A stretch of 64,000 nt of DNA from Lysinibacillus capsici (GCF_003367505.1 NZ_PXXX01000009.1:186001-250000), one strand, 5' to 3'. Positions 1-12,353 are shown, numbered from the stretch's first letter. A program made the numbers and translations. The notes: a model not told the origin generated them from the sequence alone.

Positions 1-40
1 CAGAAAATAAAGAAATGAATACGTAACCATTTTGGTGTAA

Positions 41-71
41 AAAATAAACTGATGGTCTATCAGTTTATTTT
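41..71 (-). terminator. Intrinsic terminator of the LacI-type regulator
   Basis: A 12-bp perfect inverted repeat (AAAATAAACTGA / TCAGTTTATTTT) with a 7-nt loop overlaps the stop codon of the regulator gene. Read on the minus strand it ends in a T-rich tract, so it can act as a rho-independent terminator. Confidence 0.6.
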
Positions 72-1052
72 ACACGTTGTATTTCTTGGGAAAATCTTAA
101 CAGACTCTGTTTGTCTAATGCAAGTACTTTTTTTCTCCATTACCTCAAATAATTTTTCGATAGCAATAAAACCTAAGTTCTCTTCTGATGTTAAACCTAC
201 AGTTGTTAAGGCAATAGAGTGATGTTTACTAAGCTCTACATTATCAATACCAATGATATTAAAATCTCTCGGAACCTGAAAACCTCTCTCTAAACAAAGA
301 TTCAATATTTCAATGGCAATGGCATCCGTAGCAGCACAAATAGCTGTTGGTCTTTTTTCGAGTTGTAAAAGCTCTGCAAACGCACGTTCAATATCCATTT
401 TATTGGTGTTCGTTAAAAAAGTAGGCACTAATTTTGCATCTAGCCCATAATCCTGTAAAGCTTGTTCAAATCCCAGATAGCGTCCATAGAAGGTACTCAT
501 TTGATGTGGACCCCCTATCCAACATAAAGAGTCATGCCCTAATGATAGGACATGCTTGGTCGCAAGGTAACCTGCTTGAACATTATCAATTTCTACAAAA
601 TGTCTATTCTCTTTATGCTTACGGTTAAACATAATAAATGGAATAGCTAGTTTTTCTAGTTTATAAAATAAATCATCTTGATACAACATAGAAGACAATA
701 TAATTGCGTCTGCTTTCGTTTCTAAAACGGCATTGTAGATTGAATTAAGATTATCCTCTGTGCCAAAATAGACATTAACTTTATAGCCACGTGCATTAAC
801 ATAATTCACGATGGCTGTAGTTGTATCAACAAAAAAAGGGTTGTGTAAGGGCCCCGAAATCAATGTAATAATACCTGTTTTTTTCTGAACAAGCGATCTT
901 GCTATATCATTTGGCACATAGTTTAGTTCCTCTATCGCCTGCATTACTTTTTCAATTGTTTTTGGCTTTACAAGCTCTGGTGTATTCAATACTCTAGATA
1001 CAGTTGTTTGTGAGACACCAGCATGCTTCGCCACATCTTTTGAAGATACCAA
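60..1052 (-). CDS. LacI/GalR-family transcriptional regulator
   Basis: DNA-binding repressor with an N-terminal LacI helix-turn-helix (SSKDVAKHAGVSQTTVSRVL) followed by a periplasmic-binding-protein-like sensor domain, about 330 residues as usual for the family. An upstream ATG at 1073 lies only about 12 nt downstream of a TATAAT box (1085-1090) and has no ribosome site. A TTG at 1052 follows GGGTGG at a fitting distance and gives the usual MVSSKDVA N-terminus, so it is preferred. The effector is unknown. A ribokinase lies 3.5 kb away on the same strand, so a ribose or other sugar role is possible, but the two genes are separated by unrelated genes and are not an obvious operon. Confidence 0.85.
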   Translation of the reverse strand: MVSSKDVAKHAGVSQTTVSRVLNTPELVKPKTIEKVMQAIEELNYVPNDIARSLVQKKTGIITLISGPLHNPFFVDTTTAIVNYVNARGYKVNVYFGTEDNLNSIYNAVLETKADAIILSSMLYQDDLFYKLEKLAIPFIMFNRKHKENRHFVEIDNVQAGYLATKHVLSLGHDSLCWIGGPHQMSTFYGRYLGFEQALQDYGLDAKLVPTFLTNTNKMDIERAFAELLQLEKRPTAICAATDAIAIEILNLCLERGFQVPRDFNIIGIDNVELSKHHSIALTTVGLTSEENLGFIAIEKLFEVMEKKSTCIRQTESVKIFPRNTTCKIN

Positions 1053-1133
1053 AAAAACCACCCATTTCATCATTGTGAAGCTATATTATATCATCTATAG
1101 AATACTGATTATAGTGATGATTCCTTCTCTACC

Positions 1134-2354
1134 TTAACGCTTTCGCTCATATGGCTTTGCAGCTTCACTCGCTTTAAAGTTATAAACAGGTTTAATAACT
1201 TTGACAATATCTACAGTTTCCCTAATCGCAGAAGTAATTTCTGTCATTGGCTTATAGGCCATTGGTGCCTCATCCAATGTTTCTTCATTGACTGATGTTG
1301 TCCAAATTCCCTGCATCGTATCTTTAAAATCGGCCATATTCAAAGCTTTTTTCGCTGCGCGTCGTGAAAACATGCGTCCTGCTCCATGGGGGGCTGAATA
1401 ATTCCATTCCGCATTGCCTTTCCCTATACAAATCAGAGATCCATCCCGCATATTCATTGGAATAACTAGCTTTTCATCTTTATTTGCACGAACAGCCCCT
1501 TTGCGAAGCGTCATCGTTTCTGTATCGATATAGTTATGAATCGTATCAAACGTATCTGTAAAATGCCAATCCATCTGTTTAGCAATGGTTTCTGCAATGG
1601 TCCAACGATTCATCCGTGCAAATTGCTGTGCAATCTTCATATCATGGATATAATCATGGAAAGCTTCCCCCTCTAAATATGACAAGTCTTTCGGAACGAA
1701 CGGTGTTTGTTCTTTATAGGCTTGTATCATGGATTGAATCTCTTGTTGTCGTCCTTGCTGTTTCATTGCTTCTATTTTTTCTGTCAAATCTTCTCGACGT
1801 AAATTTTCATAAGCTCTTTTTTGATGCCAATTAGCAACCTTTGCCCCTACATAGCGTGACCCCGTATGGATGAGCAAATAGTGCTGATCATCTTCATCTT
1901 TGGCAAGCTCAATAAAATGGTTGCCTCCCCCAAGTGTACCTAATGACAAGTTCGTATAGTCGTCTTTCAAGCCGCTTGCTCGAAATTGTTTACCTTCAAA
2001 CTCTACAAAATGTCGGCTTGGCGATACTTCTTTATGAATATCCTGCCCACTTGGTACATATGTGCGAATGATGGCATCGAGTTGAGCAAAATCAACTGTT
2101 GTTACGTCAAGTTGTGCTACAAATACACCACACCCCACATCAATGCCGACAAGATTGGGTACAACACGGTCTTGCAATTGGATGGTCGTGCCAATGACAC
2201 ATCCTTTACCCGCATGATAATCTGGCATAATACGTACTTTAGTGCCTGCCATAAAAGCCTGGTCTGTTAATTCTTGAATCTGATCAACAGCTGTTTGTAA
2301 TGCTGTTTGCGCAAAGATTTTTGCATTCGTGAAGCGTCCATTTATTTCAATCAA
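1134..2354 (-). CDS. rtcB: RtcB-family RNA ligase
   Basis: Predicted GTP- and Mn-dependent ligase joining 2',3'-cyclic phosphate (or 3'-phosphate) and 5'-OH RNA ends. It has 406 residues, close to E. coli RtcB (408). The expected metal and guanylylation residues are visible: GIDVGCG (D72, C75), GGGNHFIE (H146), HTGSR (H163), TIHNYI (H273) and the guanylate-accepting histidine in APHGAGR (H323). It stands alone: no RtcA or RtcR is adjacent. In bacteria the family is linked to RNA repair after ribotoxin or stress damage. The next gene upstream is a dynamin-like GTPase, about 100 bp away and separated by a terminator hairpin, so co-transcription is not implied. Confidence 0.92.
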   Translation of the reverse strand: MIEINGRFTNAKIFAQTALQTAVDQIQELTDQAFMAGTKVRIMPDYHAGKGCVIGTTIQLQDRVVPNLVGIDVGCGVFVAQLDVTTVDFAQLDAIIRTYVPSGQDIHKEVSPSRHFVEFEGKQFRASGLKDDYTNLSLGTLGGGNHFIELAKDEDDQHYLLIHTGSRYVGAKVANWHQKRAYENLRREDLTEKIEAMKQQGRQQEIQSMIQAYKEQTPFVPKDLSYLEGEAFHDYIHDMKIAQQFARMNRWTIAETIAKQMDWHFTDTFDTIHNYIDTETMTLRKGAVRANKDEKLVIPMNMRDGSLICIGKGNAEWNYSAPHGAGRMFSRRAAKKALNMADFKDTMQGIWTTSVNEETLDEAPMAYKPMTEITSAIRETVDIVKVIKPVYNFKASEAAKPYERKR

Positions 2355-2414
2355 GTGTATCCCTCCTTACTACTTATACGTAAAACTGGAATGATTTGTT
2401 TCATATCATAAAGA

Positions 2415-2449
2415 AAACGTTCTAAAAGCATGCTACTTTTAGAACGTTT
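2415..2449. terminator. Bidirectional terminator between dynamin-like gene and rtcB
   Basis: Fourteen-bp perfect inverted repeat (AAACGTTCTAAAAG / CTTTTAGAACGTTT) with a 7-nt loop, just after the stop codon of the dynamin-like gene. The minus-strand reading ends in TTTTCTTT. Confidence 0.75.
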
Positions 2450-2458
2450 GGTGAAAAC

Positions 2459-4309
2459 CTAATCTTCATATTGTACAACTAATTTTTTAGGTATTTCGGG
2501 TATATCATTTGATTTTACATCTTCTTCCCTTAAGTCAAGCATTTGCAGGGGATATTTTTCTTGCACCTCAAAAGGTATTGCAATACTTTCCATTTTATTA
2601 TTCATTTGACTTCTTGCGAGTAAGCCATTGTTTGATAAATCAATGGCTAAAATAGCCTGCACAGTTTCCTCAAGCATGGCAATATCCTTCGATTTCAACG
2701 GCATTTGCTCATTCATTAAAAATGGTTGAAGATGCTCTTTTATATAACCCTGTGCTTCGATTAAGCAAGAAAATTCATTTAATTTTTCAGCATAGCGCTT
2801 TAACTGACGCTTATCTTTTGCACGCTGTTGATTTAGTTTCTGTACCTTTTGTTCAATACGGCTCATGCGTACTTTCACTAAATCAATCAAAAAAGGCTGT
2901 GTATCTCGAATCGCCTGTAGCATTGAAACCTCTGCTTGTTGTACCTTGGCATATTGGGCGACACAAACCTCTTGCTGCTCATTGAGTTTTTGAACACGCT
3001 CTTTGAAAAATTCATTTTGCGTATGTTGGCCAAAGAAAGCTTTCATAAGACCTTTACCATGAATTTTTTTATGTTGTGCATCTAAACGCTCATATTCGCG
3101 TAAATACTCACTGTGCATGTTGCGGTATTCACGCAACATTTGTTGATAGTGCACAGCAATTTCAGTAAATTCTTCCACCTTGGAATCGTGTAAATAATCA
3201 TGTTGCGCTATCGTTTGTAATAGCTGATACAGTGTTTGAACCTGTTTAAACGTGTTCGCTACCTGTTCATATTCTTGCTCATATTCTTTGACAATTGCTA
3301 AGTCACGTTGATAGCGAGAATATTCATATTGGGTATCGCCTGCATATTTTTCTATATTCTCTACAGCAGATTGAAATGGATCTCGTTGTGGAATTACAGT
3401 TAATTCGAAGCGGAATCGTTCAAGCCATTGTAAGAAGCGAATTAGGATGGCATATGTTTTTTTATCACTATTTTCAGCCACACGATGAATGTGAGCAATT
3501 AATTGATCATACTGACTTTTTTGCCAAAGCTCATGACTGTCTGTTTGTTTGGCTACTAGTGCATTAATTGCTGAAATCCCTATAAAATCACTCATCAAAT
3601 GACCAATACGTTGTTGTTCAGAGTCCATAAATGCTGTAGCATGTTCCTCATCATCGATGCCGTTGATGACACATAAAGGTTCAACACCTTTATTCTTTAA
3701 CGTTTCAATCAAGAGAAGTTCAGCATCCATTGCCATTGAACCAGCGCGTAACACCCAGAAAATTTCATCAACACGGTTCATAAGCGCCTCTGAAAAATAA
3801 GCCATTTCTCCTCCGCCTGCTTCTAATGACACAGAATCAATTATTGTCACGGATTTTAATAAATCATTTTTCAAATAGACTTCTAGATAATCTAAGTGTT
3901 CACGTAAAATCTGGGAAGCAAACGTATCGCCAGTTGTTAGTAGCTCTAATTTACTGAGATCAAATACAGCGACAACACCATCTAAAAAATAAGCTTTAAT
4001 CTCTTCTTGCTCGCCGTAGCGTATAAACGTATTTACACTTGTTGGATGCTGATCATCTACCGATAATATTTCGCGTCCTAGAAGTCCATTCACAAGTGTT
4101 GTTTTGCCCACCCGCTCTTTTCCAACTATTAAAATCATCGTCTGGTTATTGGCATCTTGAATGATTCGATTTAAATGTTTTGCTGTATCTTTCACATATG
4201 TATTTTGGACGATGATGCCATACAAGTGTCGTAGTTGGTCAACAAATTGGGGCAAAATATTATTCGCTGAGGTTGTATTTTCGATTGGCGTATTGTCAAT
4301 GTTCGTCAT
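2459..4309 (-). CDS. Dynamin-family GTPase-like protein
   Basis: A 616-residue protein with an N-terminal dynamin-type G domain: P-loop GKERVGKTT near residues 63-71, a downstream threonine in HPTSVNTF (switch I region), and a beta-strand VTIIDS where the usual DTPG would be, here DSVSLEAGG. The second half is strongly helical and charged (about residues 290-540), as expected for a dynamin stalk or coiled coil. No transmembrane segment is evident. Bacterial dynamins remodel or repair membranes, but the role here is unknown. The start was set at the ATG at 4309, which follows AAGAGG at 8 nt, rather than the in-frame TTG six bases upstream. No partner dynamin is adjacent. Confidence 0.8.
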   Translation of the reverse strand: MTNIDNTPIENTTSANNILPQFVDQLRHLYGIIVQNTYVKDTAKHLNRIIQDANNQTMILIVGKERVGKTTLVNGLLGREILSVDDQHPTSVNTFIRYGEQEEIKAYFLDGVVAVFDLSKLELLTTGDTFASQILREHLDYLEVYLKNDLLKSVTIIDSVSLEAGGGEMAYFSEALMNRVDEIFWVLRAGSMAMDAELLLIETLKNKGVEPLCVINGIDDEEHATAFMDSEQQRIGHLMSDFIGISAINALVAKQTDSHELWQKSQYDQLIAHIHRVAENSDKKTYAILIRFLQWLERFRFELTVIPQRDPFQSAVENIEKYAGDTQYEYSRYQRDLAIVKEYEQEYEQVANTFKQVQTLYQLLQTIAQHDYLHDSKVEEFTEIAVHYQQMLREYRNMHSEYLREYERLDAQHKKIHGKGLMKAFFGQHTQNEFFKERVQKLNEQQEVCVAQYAKVQQAEVSMLQAIRDTQPFLIDLVKVRMSRIEQKVQKLNQQRAKDKRQLKRYAEKLNEFSCLIEAQGYIKEHLQPFLMNEQMPLKSKDIAMLEETVQAILAIDLSNNGLLARSQMNNKMESIAIPFEVQEKYPLQMLDLREEDVKSNDIPEIPKKLVVQYED

Positions 4310-4565
4310 CCTCAAAACCTCTTTTCGTATGTATCTATAAGACCATTATAAATGAAACTATGGCTTTTCTAATACATGGATTGATGAAAAGAGGACAATA
4401 TACTTATACGTTTATACGACAAATAGGAATTCATCCTTACACCTATTTCCTGTCTGCTTCATATATGATTGCTACACAGACTAAAGGGAATAGTCCCAGC
4501 TATGAGTTTAGAAGTATTAGGCTTGGAGATTTCTCTCCAAGGTTGCTGAATAGCTGACCTTTGTC

Positions 4566-5450
4566 CTATTCCTCCAAACCAGCCATACGTGCATAAACAG
4601 CTCCAAGTAATGGCATTCCACCTTGGGCACCTAGTTTCTCTACAGATAAGGAAGCAGCGATATTAGCAAAATATACAGCCTCATCCAACGATTGCCCTTC
4701 TACTAAAGCATAGGCTAAAGCACCATTAAAGGTATCACCTGCGCCCGTTGTATCCACGACTGTTGTCATATAACCTGGAACATGAATTGGATAGGAGCCA
4801 TCGAAATAACGTGCACCATCACTTCCTAGCGTCACGATTAATTTATTAGGATATTTTTCTAAAACTTGTTCCACAGGCTCGTTAAAAATTTCAGCACATT
4901 CTGTCTCGTTAGGTGTTAAATAGGTAATATCGTCCATCCACTGCACATCAAAATTGGCTGCTGGAGCAGGGTTTAACAGTACCGGAACACCCGCTTCTTT
5001 ACATAAATGAATGGCATGGGCTGTCGTCTCTTTAGGGATTTCAAGCTGTATAATTACCAAGTGACTTTTTTGTATCAACTCTTTTGAAGCTTCAAGATGG
5101 GATATGCTTAGGTCATAATTAGCTCCAGGTACGACAACAATTCGATTATCGTTATTGTAAATAAGTATATTAGCAATGCCTGTAGGAGCAGTGGTGCTTT
5201 TTACAATGGCGTTTGTCTGAATCTGCTCTTGCTGTAAAGCAGCATGTAATGTCTCACCAAAATGATCATTCCCTAAACAGCCAACCATCGCCACCTCGCT
5301 GCCAAGACGAGCTGCGGCAACTGCTTGATTAGCCCCTTTTCCTCCTGGAACTGTTTGAAACGAGTTACCTAGAATGGTTTCCCCCTGCTTTGGAAAAGCA
5401 TTCATTTGTACAACTAAATCCATATTTAAACTTCCTATAACTGTAATCAT
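4566..5450 (-). CDS. rbsK: Ribokinase
   Basis: PfkB-family sugar kinase that phosphorylates D-ribose to ribose 5-phosphate with ATP. Signature 1 (PGGKGANQAVAAARLG, near residue 40) and signature 2 with the catalytic aspartate (DTTGAGDTFNGAL, near residue 235) are intact, and 294 residues matches RbsK. The ATG at 5450 follows AGGTGG. No ribose ABC transporter or RbsD is adjacent, so it is a stand-alone kinase here. An intrinsic terminator lies about 30 nt upstream of the start codon, which raises the possibility of attenuation. Confidence 0.92.
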   Translation of the reverse strand: MITVIGSLNMDLVVQMNAFPKQGETILGNSFQTVPGGKGANQAVAAARLGSEVAMVGCLGNDHFGETLHAALQQEQIQTNAIVKSTTAPTGIANILIYNNDNRIVVVPGANYDLSISHLEASKELIQKSHLVIIQLEIPKETTAHAIHLCKEAGVPVLLNPAPAANFDVQWMDDITYLTPNETECAEIFNEPVEQVLEKYPNKLIVTLGSDGARYFDGSYPIHVPGYMTTVVDTTGAGDTFNGALAYALVEGQSLDEAVYFANIAASLSVEKLGAQGGMPLLGAVYARMAGLEE

Positions 5451-5479
5451 GGAATTCCACCTTTCATCTTTTGATCAAA

Positions 5480-5514
5480 TAAAAAACAACTGAAATGAGT
5501 AGTATCATTTCAGT
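5480..5514 (-). terminator. Intrinsic terminator upstream of rbsK
   Basis: On the minus strand CTGAAATG and CATTTCAG form an 8-bp stem with an 8-nt loop, followed by TTGTTTTTT. It ends about 30 nt before the rbsK start codon, so it would terminate a leader or small RNA rather than a coding gene. Confidence 0.6.
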
Positions 5515-5700
5515 AGCTTAACAATATAAAAATTCGTATAAACTAAAAACCTATCGACTGTTTTAGGGATGCCCTAAATTCTTTCACTTACTGTAAATCG
5601 ATACGAGCTTCTTTTACTCGTTAAATGAAAACGATCTAGTCACTCAGGCTATCTTCCTGTTATGCGAAGCAATGCTTGAGATGACGCTTTCAAAAACTGG
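5480..5700 (-). other. Structured untranslated segment upstream of ribokinase
   Basis: The 400-bp gap between rbsK and leuD has no convincing ORF but is rich in hairpins on the minus strand. In transcript order they are a bulged stem pairing GTCA-CTCA with TGAG-TGAC (5639-5684), an ACGAG/CTCGT hairpin (5603-5621), a perfect TTTAGGG/CCCTAAA hairpin with a 3-nt loop (5562-5578), and an intrinsic terminator (5480-5514). I match it to no known riboswitch class. It could be a leader or a free-standing small RNA. Confidence 0.4.
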
Positions 5701-5813
5701 CTGGATTTGTCCTTTAATATACAAATATTTTTATAATGATAACATAGTGCCACCTTCGCATTTGATGTTTCCTTTATTATAAATAATTTCATATAGGAAA
5801 TGCACTACAAACA

Positions 5814-5850
5814 CAAAAAAACTGAAGACAACATAAAACTTGTCTTCAGT
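5814..5850 (-). terminator. Terminator of the ilv-leu operon, after leuD
   Basis: An 11-bp stem (ACTGAAGACAA / TTGTCTTCAGT) on the minus strand is followed by a run of seven T, 9 bp after the leuD stop codon. Confidence 0.85.
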
Positions 5851-5858
5851 CATATCAA

Positions 5859-6449
5859 TTAATAGGCTACTCGCTTCGCCTCATATGCGGCAATGTGGTC
5901 CTCATATTTAAAGGTTAAGGCGATTTCATCCCAGCCATTCAGTAACGTTTCTTTATAGTATGGGTCAATTGTAAAATGATAGACTGTACCATCTTCCCCT
6001 GTTACGGTTTGCTCTGCAAGATTTACTTCCATACTATAGGGCTTTGCTAAGCCTTTTGCTAAAATAGCATCACATTCCGATTCTGTTAGCTTAATCGGTA
6101 AGATACCGTTTTTGAAGCAGTTATTATGGAAAATATCTGCAAAAGAAGGTGCAATCACAACGTTAAAACCGTAATCTAAAATTGCCCATGGTGCATGTTC
6201 ACGAGAGGAGCCACAGCCGAAATTATCTTGCGCCACTAGAATTTTAGATTCTTTAAATTCAGGTTTATTTAATACAAAGTCAGCTATTTCATTCCCTTGT
6301 GCATCGAAACGCCAATGGTAAAATAAAAACTGTCCAAAACCTGTGCGCTCAATACGTTTTAGAAATTCTTTTGAAATAATTTGATCGGTATCAACATTTT
6401 TTCGATCAAGTGGTGTGATGACACTATTTACGATATTAATTGGTTCCAT
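5859..6449 (-). CDS. leuD: 3-isopropylmalate dehydratase small subunit
   Basis: Small (swivel-domain) subunit of isopropylmalate isomerase, which with LeuC converts 2-isopropylmalate to 3-isopropylmalate in leucine synthesis. The family motif GCGSSREHAPWAILDYG is present near residue 77, and 196 residues is the normal length. It is the last gene of the ilv-leu cluster, 33 bp after leuC, and is followed directly by a strong terminator. Confidence 0.96.
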   Translation of the reverse strand: MEPINIVNSVITPLDRKNVDTDQIISKEFLKRIERTGFGQFLFYHWRFDAQGNEIADFVLNKPEFKESKILVAQDNFGCGSSREHAPWAILDYGFNVVIAPSFADIFHNNCFKNGILPIKLTESECDAILAKGLAKPYSMEVNLAEQTVTGEDGTVYHFTIDPYYKETLLNGWDEIALTFKYEDHIAAYEAKRVAY

Positions 6450-6482
6450 TTTTCAATCATCCCTTCCCGAGTAAAGCAAGAC

Positions 6483-7892
6483 TTACACTGTTTCCTTCAC
6501 AAATTCACGTACATCGACGAAGTGACCTGCAATCGCAGCGGCTGCTGCCATTGGTGGTGACACTAAATGTGTACGAGCTCCAGCGCCCTGACGTCCTTCA
6601 AAGTTGCGGTTTGAGGTAGAGGCACAGCGTTCTCCAGCTGGTACGACGTCATCATTCATCGCAAGACACATCGAGCAACCAGATTCTCGCCATTCAAAGC
6701 CTGCATCCATAAATATTTTATCTAAACCTTCTGCCTCTGCTTGTTTTTTCGTTGTATGTGAGCCTGGGACAACGATGGCTGTGACCTTGTCATGCACCTT
6801 ACGCCCTTTGATGACATCAGCAGCTGCACGCAAATCACTAATGCGTGAGTTTGTACAGGAGCCAATGAAGACATGCTGGATGTCAATGGATGTTAATGGC
6901 TGGCCTTCCTCTAAGCCCATATAGGCAAGTGCTTTTTGAAGTGCCGCCTTGTCTGATTCATCCTCATAATCTGCTTGTGTTGGAACATGCCCAGAAACAC
7001 CAGTACCCATCGATGGGTTTGTTCCCCACGTAATGATTGGTTCAATTTCTTCAGCTTTTATAATACGAACCGTATCGTACGTTGCATCTTCGTCTGAAGC
7101 AAGACTTAACCAGTAAGCGGCTGCTTCTTCCAATTTTTCTCCCTGCGGTGCATATTTGCGTCCACGAATATAATCGACTGTTGTTTGGTCAGGTGAGATA
7201 AGCCCTGCTTTTGCGCCTGCCTCAATTGACATATTACAAATCGTCATGCGTTCTTCCATAGATAGTTTGTGGATAGCCTCTCCAGTGAATTCCACAATAT
7301 GTCCTGTACCAACACCTATTCCGAACTTGGCAATGATGGCTAGAATAATATCCTTTGCCGCTACCCCAACTGGTAGCTCCCCTTCAACACGAATCTCCAT
7401 CGTTTTCGGCTTATTTTGCCATAATGTTTGCGTCGATAATACATGCTCCACCTCTGATGTCCCAATACCAAATGCAATGGCCCCGAAGGCACCGTGAGTC
7501 GATGTATGAGAATCGCCACAAACAATGGTTTTACCAGGCTGTGTTAATCCAAGCTCTGGCCCAATCACATGGACAATCCCTTGGTCAGGGTGACCCATGC
7601 CTGCTAACTCAACGCCAAATTCCTCAGCATTTTTAGCTAATGTTTCGATTTGATTGCGCGCAATGGGATCATGGATAGTTGGTAAATTTTTTGTTGGTAC
7701 GTTATGATCCATTGTCGCAAAGCTTAAATCAGGACGACGCACTTTACGTCCGTTCATGCGTAACCCTTCAAAAGCTTGCGGAGATGTTACTTCATGAATT
7801 AAATGAAGATCAATATATAACAGGTCCGGTTTGCCCTCTTCCTGATAAACAACATGTTTATCCCAAATCTTTTCAATTATATTTTTACCCAT
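6483..7892 (-). CDS. leuC: 3-isopropylmalate dehydratase large subunit
   Basis: Aconitase-family catalytic subunit with a 4Fe-4S cluster. The three cluster cysteines are visible in GSCTNSR and SGCSMC, and the substrate motif [13 protein letters not shown] is intact. The ATG at 7892 ([10 protein letters not shown]) follows AGGTG at 7 nt, so it is chosen over the in-frame GTG nine bases upstream, giving 469 residues. It lies 17 bp after leuB and 33 bp before leuD in one transcription unit. Confidence 0.96.
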   Translation of the reverse strand: MGKNIIEKIWDKHVVYQEEGKPDLLYIDLHLIHEVTSPQAFEGLRMNGRKVRRPDLSFATMDHNVPTKNLPTIHDPIARNQIETLAKNAEEFGVELAGMGHPDQGIVHVIGPELGLTQPGKTIVCGDSHTSTHGAFGAIAFGIGTSEVEHVLSTQTLWQNKPKTMEIRVEGELPVGVAAKDIILAIIAKFGIGVGTGHIVEFTGEAIHKLSMEERMTICNMSIEAGAKAGLISPDQTTVDYIRGRKYAPQGEKLEEAAAYWLSLASDEDATYDTVRIIKAEEIEPIITWGTNPSMGTGVSGHVPTQADYEDESDKAALQKALAYMGLEEGQPLTSIDIQHVFIGSCTNSRISDLRAAADVIKGRKVHDKVTAIVVPGSHTTKKQAEAEGLDKIFMDAGFEWRESGCSMCLAMNDDVVPAGERCASTSNRNFEGRQGAGARTHLVSPPMAAAAAIAGHFVDVREFVKETV

Positions 7893-7909
7893 TGTCTTCA
7901 CCTATTTCT

Positions 7910-9010
7910 TTAAATATATGTTGTCATAATACTTTGTGATACAAAGCTAGTATCAATTTCGTTAATTACCTTATCTGTCCATTCATTAGTTGATAAAATA
8001 CGACTGCCGTCACGAGCAAGATCTGCTGTAAAGTAGCCATCATCAAATACTGCACTTACCGCGCGTTCAATTTCTGCTGCTTCTTCTTTTAAGCCAAATG
8101 AATATTGCAGCATCATCGCTACGGATAATATGGTTGCAGCAGGATTTGCTACACCTTGCCCTGCAATTTCTGGTGCGGAGCCATGTACTGGTTCATATAA
8201 GCCAAAATTATCACCACGAATGGATGCGGATGGTAAAACACCTAGAGAACCAGTAATAACAGATGCTTCATCACTTAAAATATCACCAAACATATTTTCA
8301 GTAACGACTACATCATAGTGTCCAGGATTTGTAATAAGTTTCATTGCGACAGAGTCTACTAGGTTATGTTCTACGATTACATCTGGATACTCTTTTTTCT
8401 TTGCTTCTACAACTTCACGCCATAAGCGACTTGTTTCAAGCACATTCGCCTTGTCAACAGAGCATAATTTGCCACCACGTAAACGTGCTAGTTCAAAGGC
8501 ATTCTCAACGATACGCTCTACCTCTGCTTTAGAGTAAACCGTTGTATCAATTGCGCCATTTTCAGTACGCATACGTGGTTCCCCGAAGTATACGCCGCCT
8601 GTTAGTTCACGTACAATCATTAAATCAACGTTCTCAGCCACTTCACGCTTTAATGGTGAAGCATCTAGTAAACTCGGGAACGCCTTTACTGGACGTAGAT
8701 TGGCAAATAAATCGAAGTGTTTCCGAATTCGCAGTAACCCTTTTTCTGGGCGCAATTCAGGAGGGTTTTGATCCCACTTTGGACCACCTACAGCTCCTAA
8801 TAAAATCGCATCACTATTTTCACACATCTCGATTGTTTCATCAGGTAATGGATTATTGTGCTGGTCAATCGCAGCACCACCAATTGTTGCATATCCTAAA
8901 TGAAATGTATGATTAAATCGTTTACCAATCACCTGTAATACACGTACAGCAGAAGCAACAACCTCTGGCCCAATTCCATCACCGGGAAGTACTGTAATTT
9001 TTCTCTCCAT
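7910..9010 (-). CDS. leuB: 3-isopropylmalate dehydrogenase
   Basis: NAD-dependent oxidative decarboxylase of the isocitrate/isopropylmalate dehydrogenase family, making 2-oxoisocaproate. Features include LPGDGIGPEV at the N-terminus and the family signature NMFGDILSDEAS. The ATG at 9010 (MERKITVLPGDG) is preferred because AAGGTG lies 8 nt upstream, giving 366 residues. It is preceded by a 184-bp intergenic segment with a stable hairpin that separates it from leuA. Confidence 0.96.
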   Translation of the reverse strand: MERKITVLPGDGIGPEVVASAVRVLQVIGKRFNHTFHLGYATIGGAAIDQHNNPLPDETIEMCENSDAILLGAVGGPKWDQNPPELRPEKGLLRIRKHFDLFANLRPVKAFPSLLDASPLKREVAENVDLMIVRELTGGVYFGEPRMRTENGAIDTTVYSKAEVERIVENAFELARLRGGKLCSVDKANVLETSRLWREVVEAKKKEYPDVIVEHNLVDSVAMKLITNPGHYDVVVTENMFGDILSDEASVITGSLGVLPSASIRGDNFGLYEPVHGSAPEIAGQGVANPAATILSVAMMLQYSFGLKEEAAEIERAVSAVFDDGYFTADLARDGSRILSTNEWTDKVINEIDTSFVSQSIMTTYI

Positions 9011-9057
9011 CGTCAAAACACCTTTCTTTGTATAGCGTATTCGCTAATTTAGTAAAG

Positions 9058-9088
9058 ACGCTCACCTACCTTTTATCGAGGTGAGCGT
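9058..9088 (-). other. Stable intra-operon hairpin between leuA and leuB
   Basis: A 10-bp perfect inverted repeat (ACGCTCACCT / AGGTGAGCGT) with an 11-nt loop lies in the leuA-leuB gap. Read on the minus strand it is not followed by a T run, so it is more likely an mRNA stability or processing element than a terminator. Confidence 0.5.
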
Positions 9089-9194
9089 AGTCATTACGTC
9101 TAAGCGTAATTTTTGGTTAATTGATACAATACGCCATGACATCATTGCATCCGACTTGTGAATGGTACTTCATACAATTCACTACCTCAGAAAC

Positions 9195-11820
<2,626 letters not shown>

Positions 11821-11837
11821 TCATTTTTATATGCAAA

Positions 11838-12353
11838 CTATTTTAAAATAGAGAGCTGCGGGTTTGAGACTTTTTGTGTTTCACGAACGGAGGCAGTTGC
11901 CCCTGTACGTGTAAGTTCTTTAATGCCATATGGTCGAATGAGTTCGATAAAGGCATCAATCTTCTCTGGATGCCCTACTACTTGATACGTCACAACATTT
12001 TTGGCTGTATCAATAATTTGGGCGCGGAACGGTTCAACAATTGAATTCATTTCCAAACGTAAATTTGGTGGGGAAATCACCTTTACTAGTGCTAGCTCTC
12101 GCAGAACAATCGATTTATCGGTAATGTCATTGACCTTTAACACATCAATTTGCTTGGATAGCTGTTTCACTAGCTGCTCAATTTTGCGTTCGTCCTCTAT
12201 GTTGACAACGAAGGTCATCTTTGAAAAATTCGGTTGCTCCGTATGACCTACTGTAATCGATTCAATATTGAACTGACGCTTCATCAATAAACCTGTCAAA
12301 CGGTTTAATACACCACTTTGGTTAATCACAGTTACGGTAATTACTCGCTTCAA
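11838..12353 (-). CDS. ilvH: Acetolactate synthase small (regulatory) subunit
   Basis: Regulatory subunit with an N-terminal ACT domain ([20 protein letters not shown]) that binds valine in the family and raises the activity of the large subunit. It has 171 residues, a normal length. Its ATG overlaps the TGA of ilvB by 4 bp, a classic translational coupling that favours equal subunit production. The gene is also called ilvN in some genomes. Confidence 0.95.
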   Translation of the reverse strand: MKRVITVTVINQSGVLNRLTGLLMKRQFNIESITVGHTEQPNFSKMTFVVNIEDERKIEQLVKQLSKQIDVLKVNDITDKSIVLRELALVKVISPPNLRLEMNSIVEPFRAQIIDTAKNVVTYQVVGHPEKIDAFIELIRPYGIKELTRTGATASVRETQKVSNPQLSILK

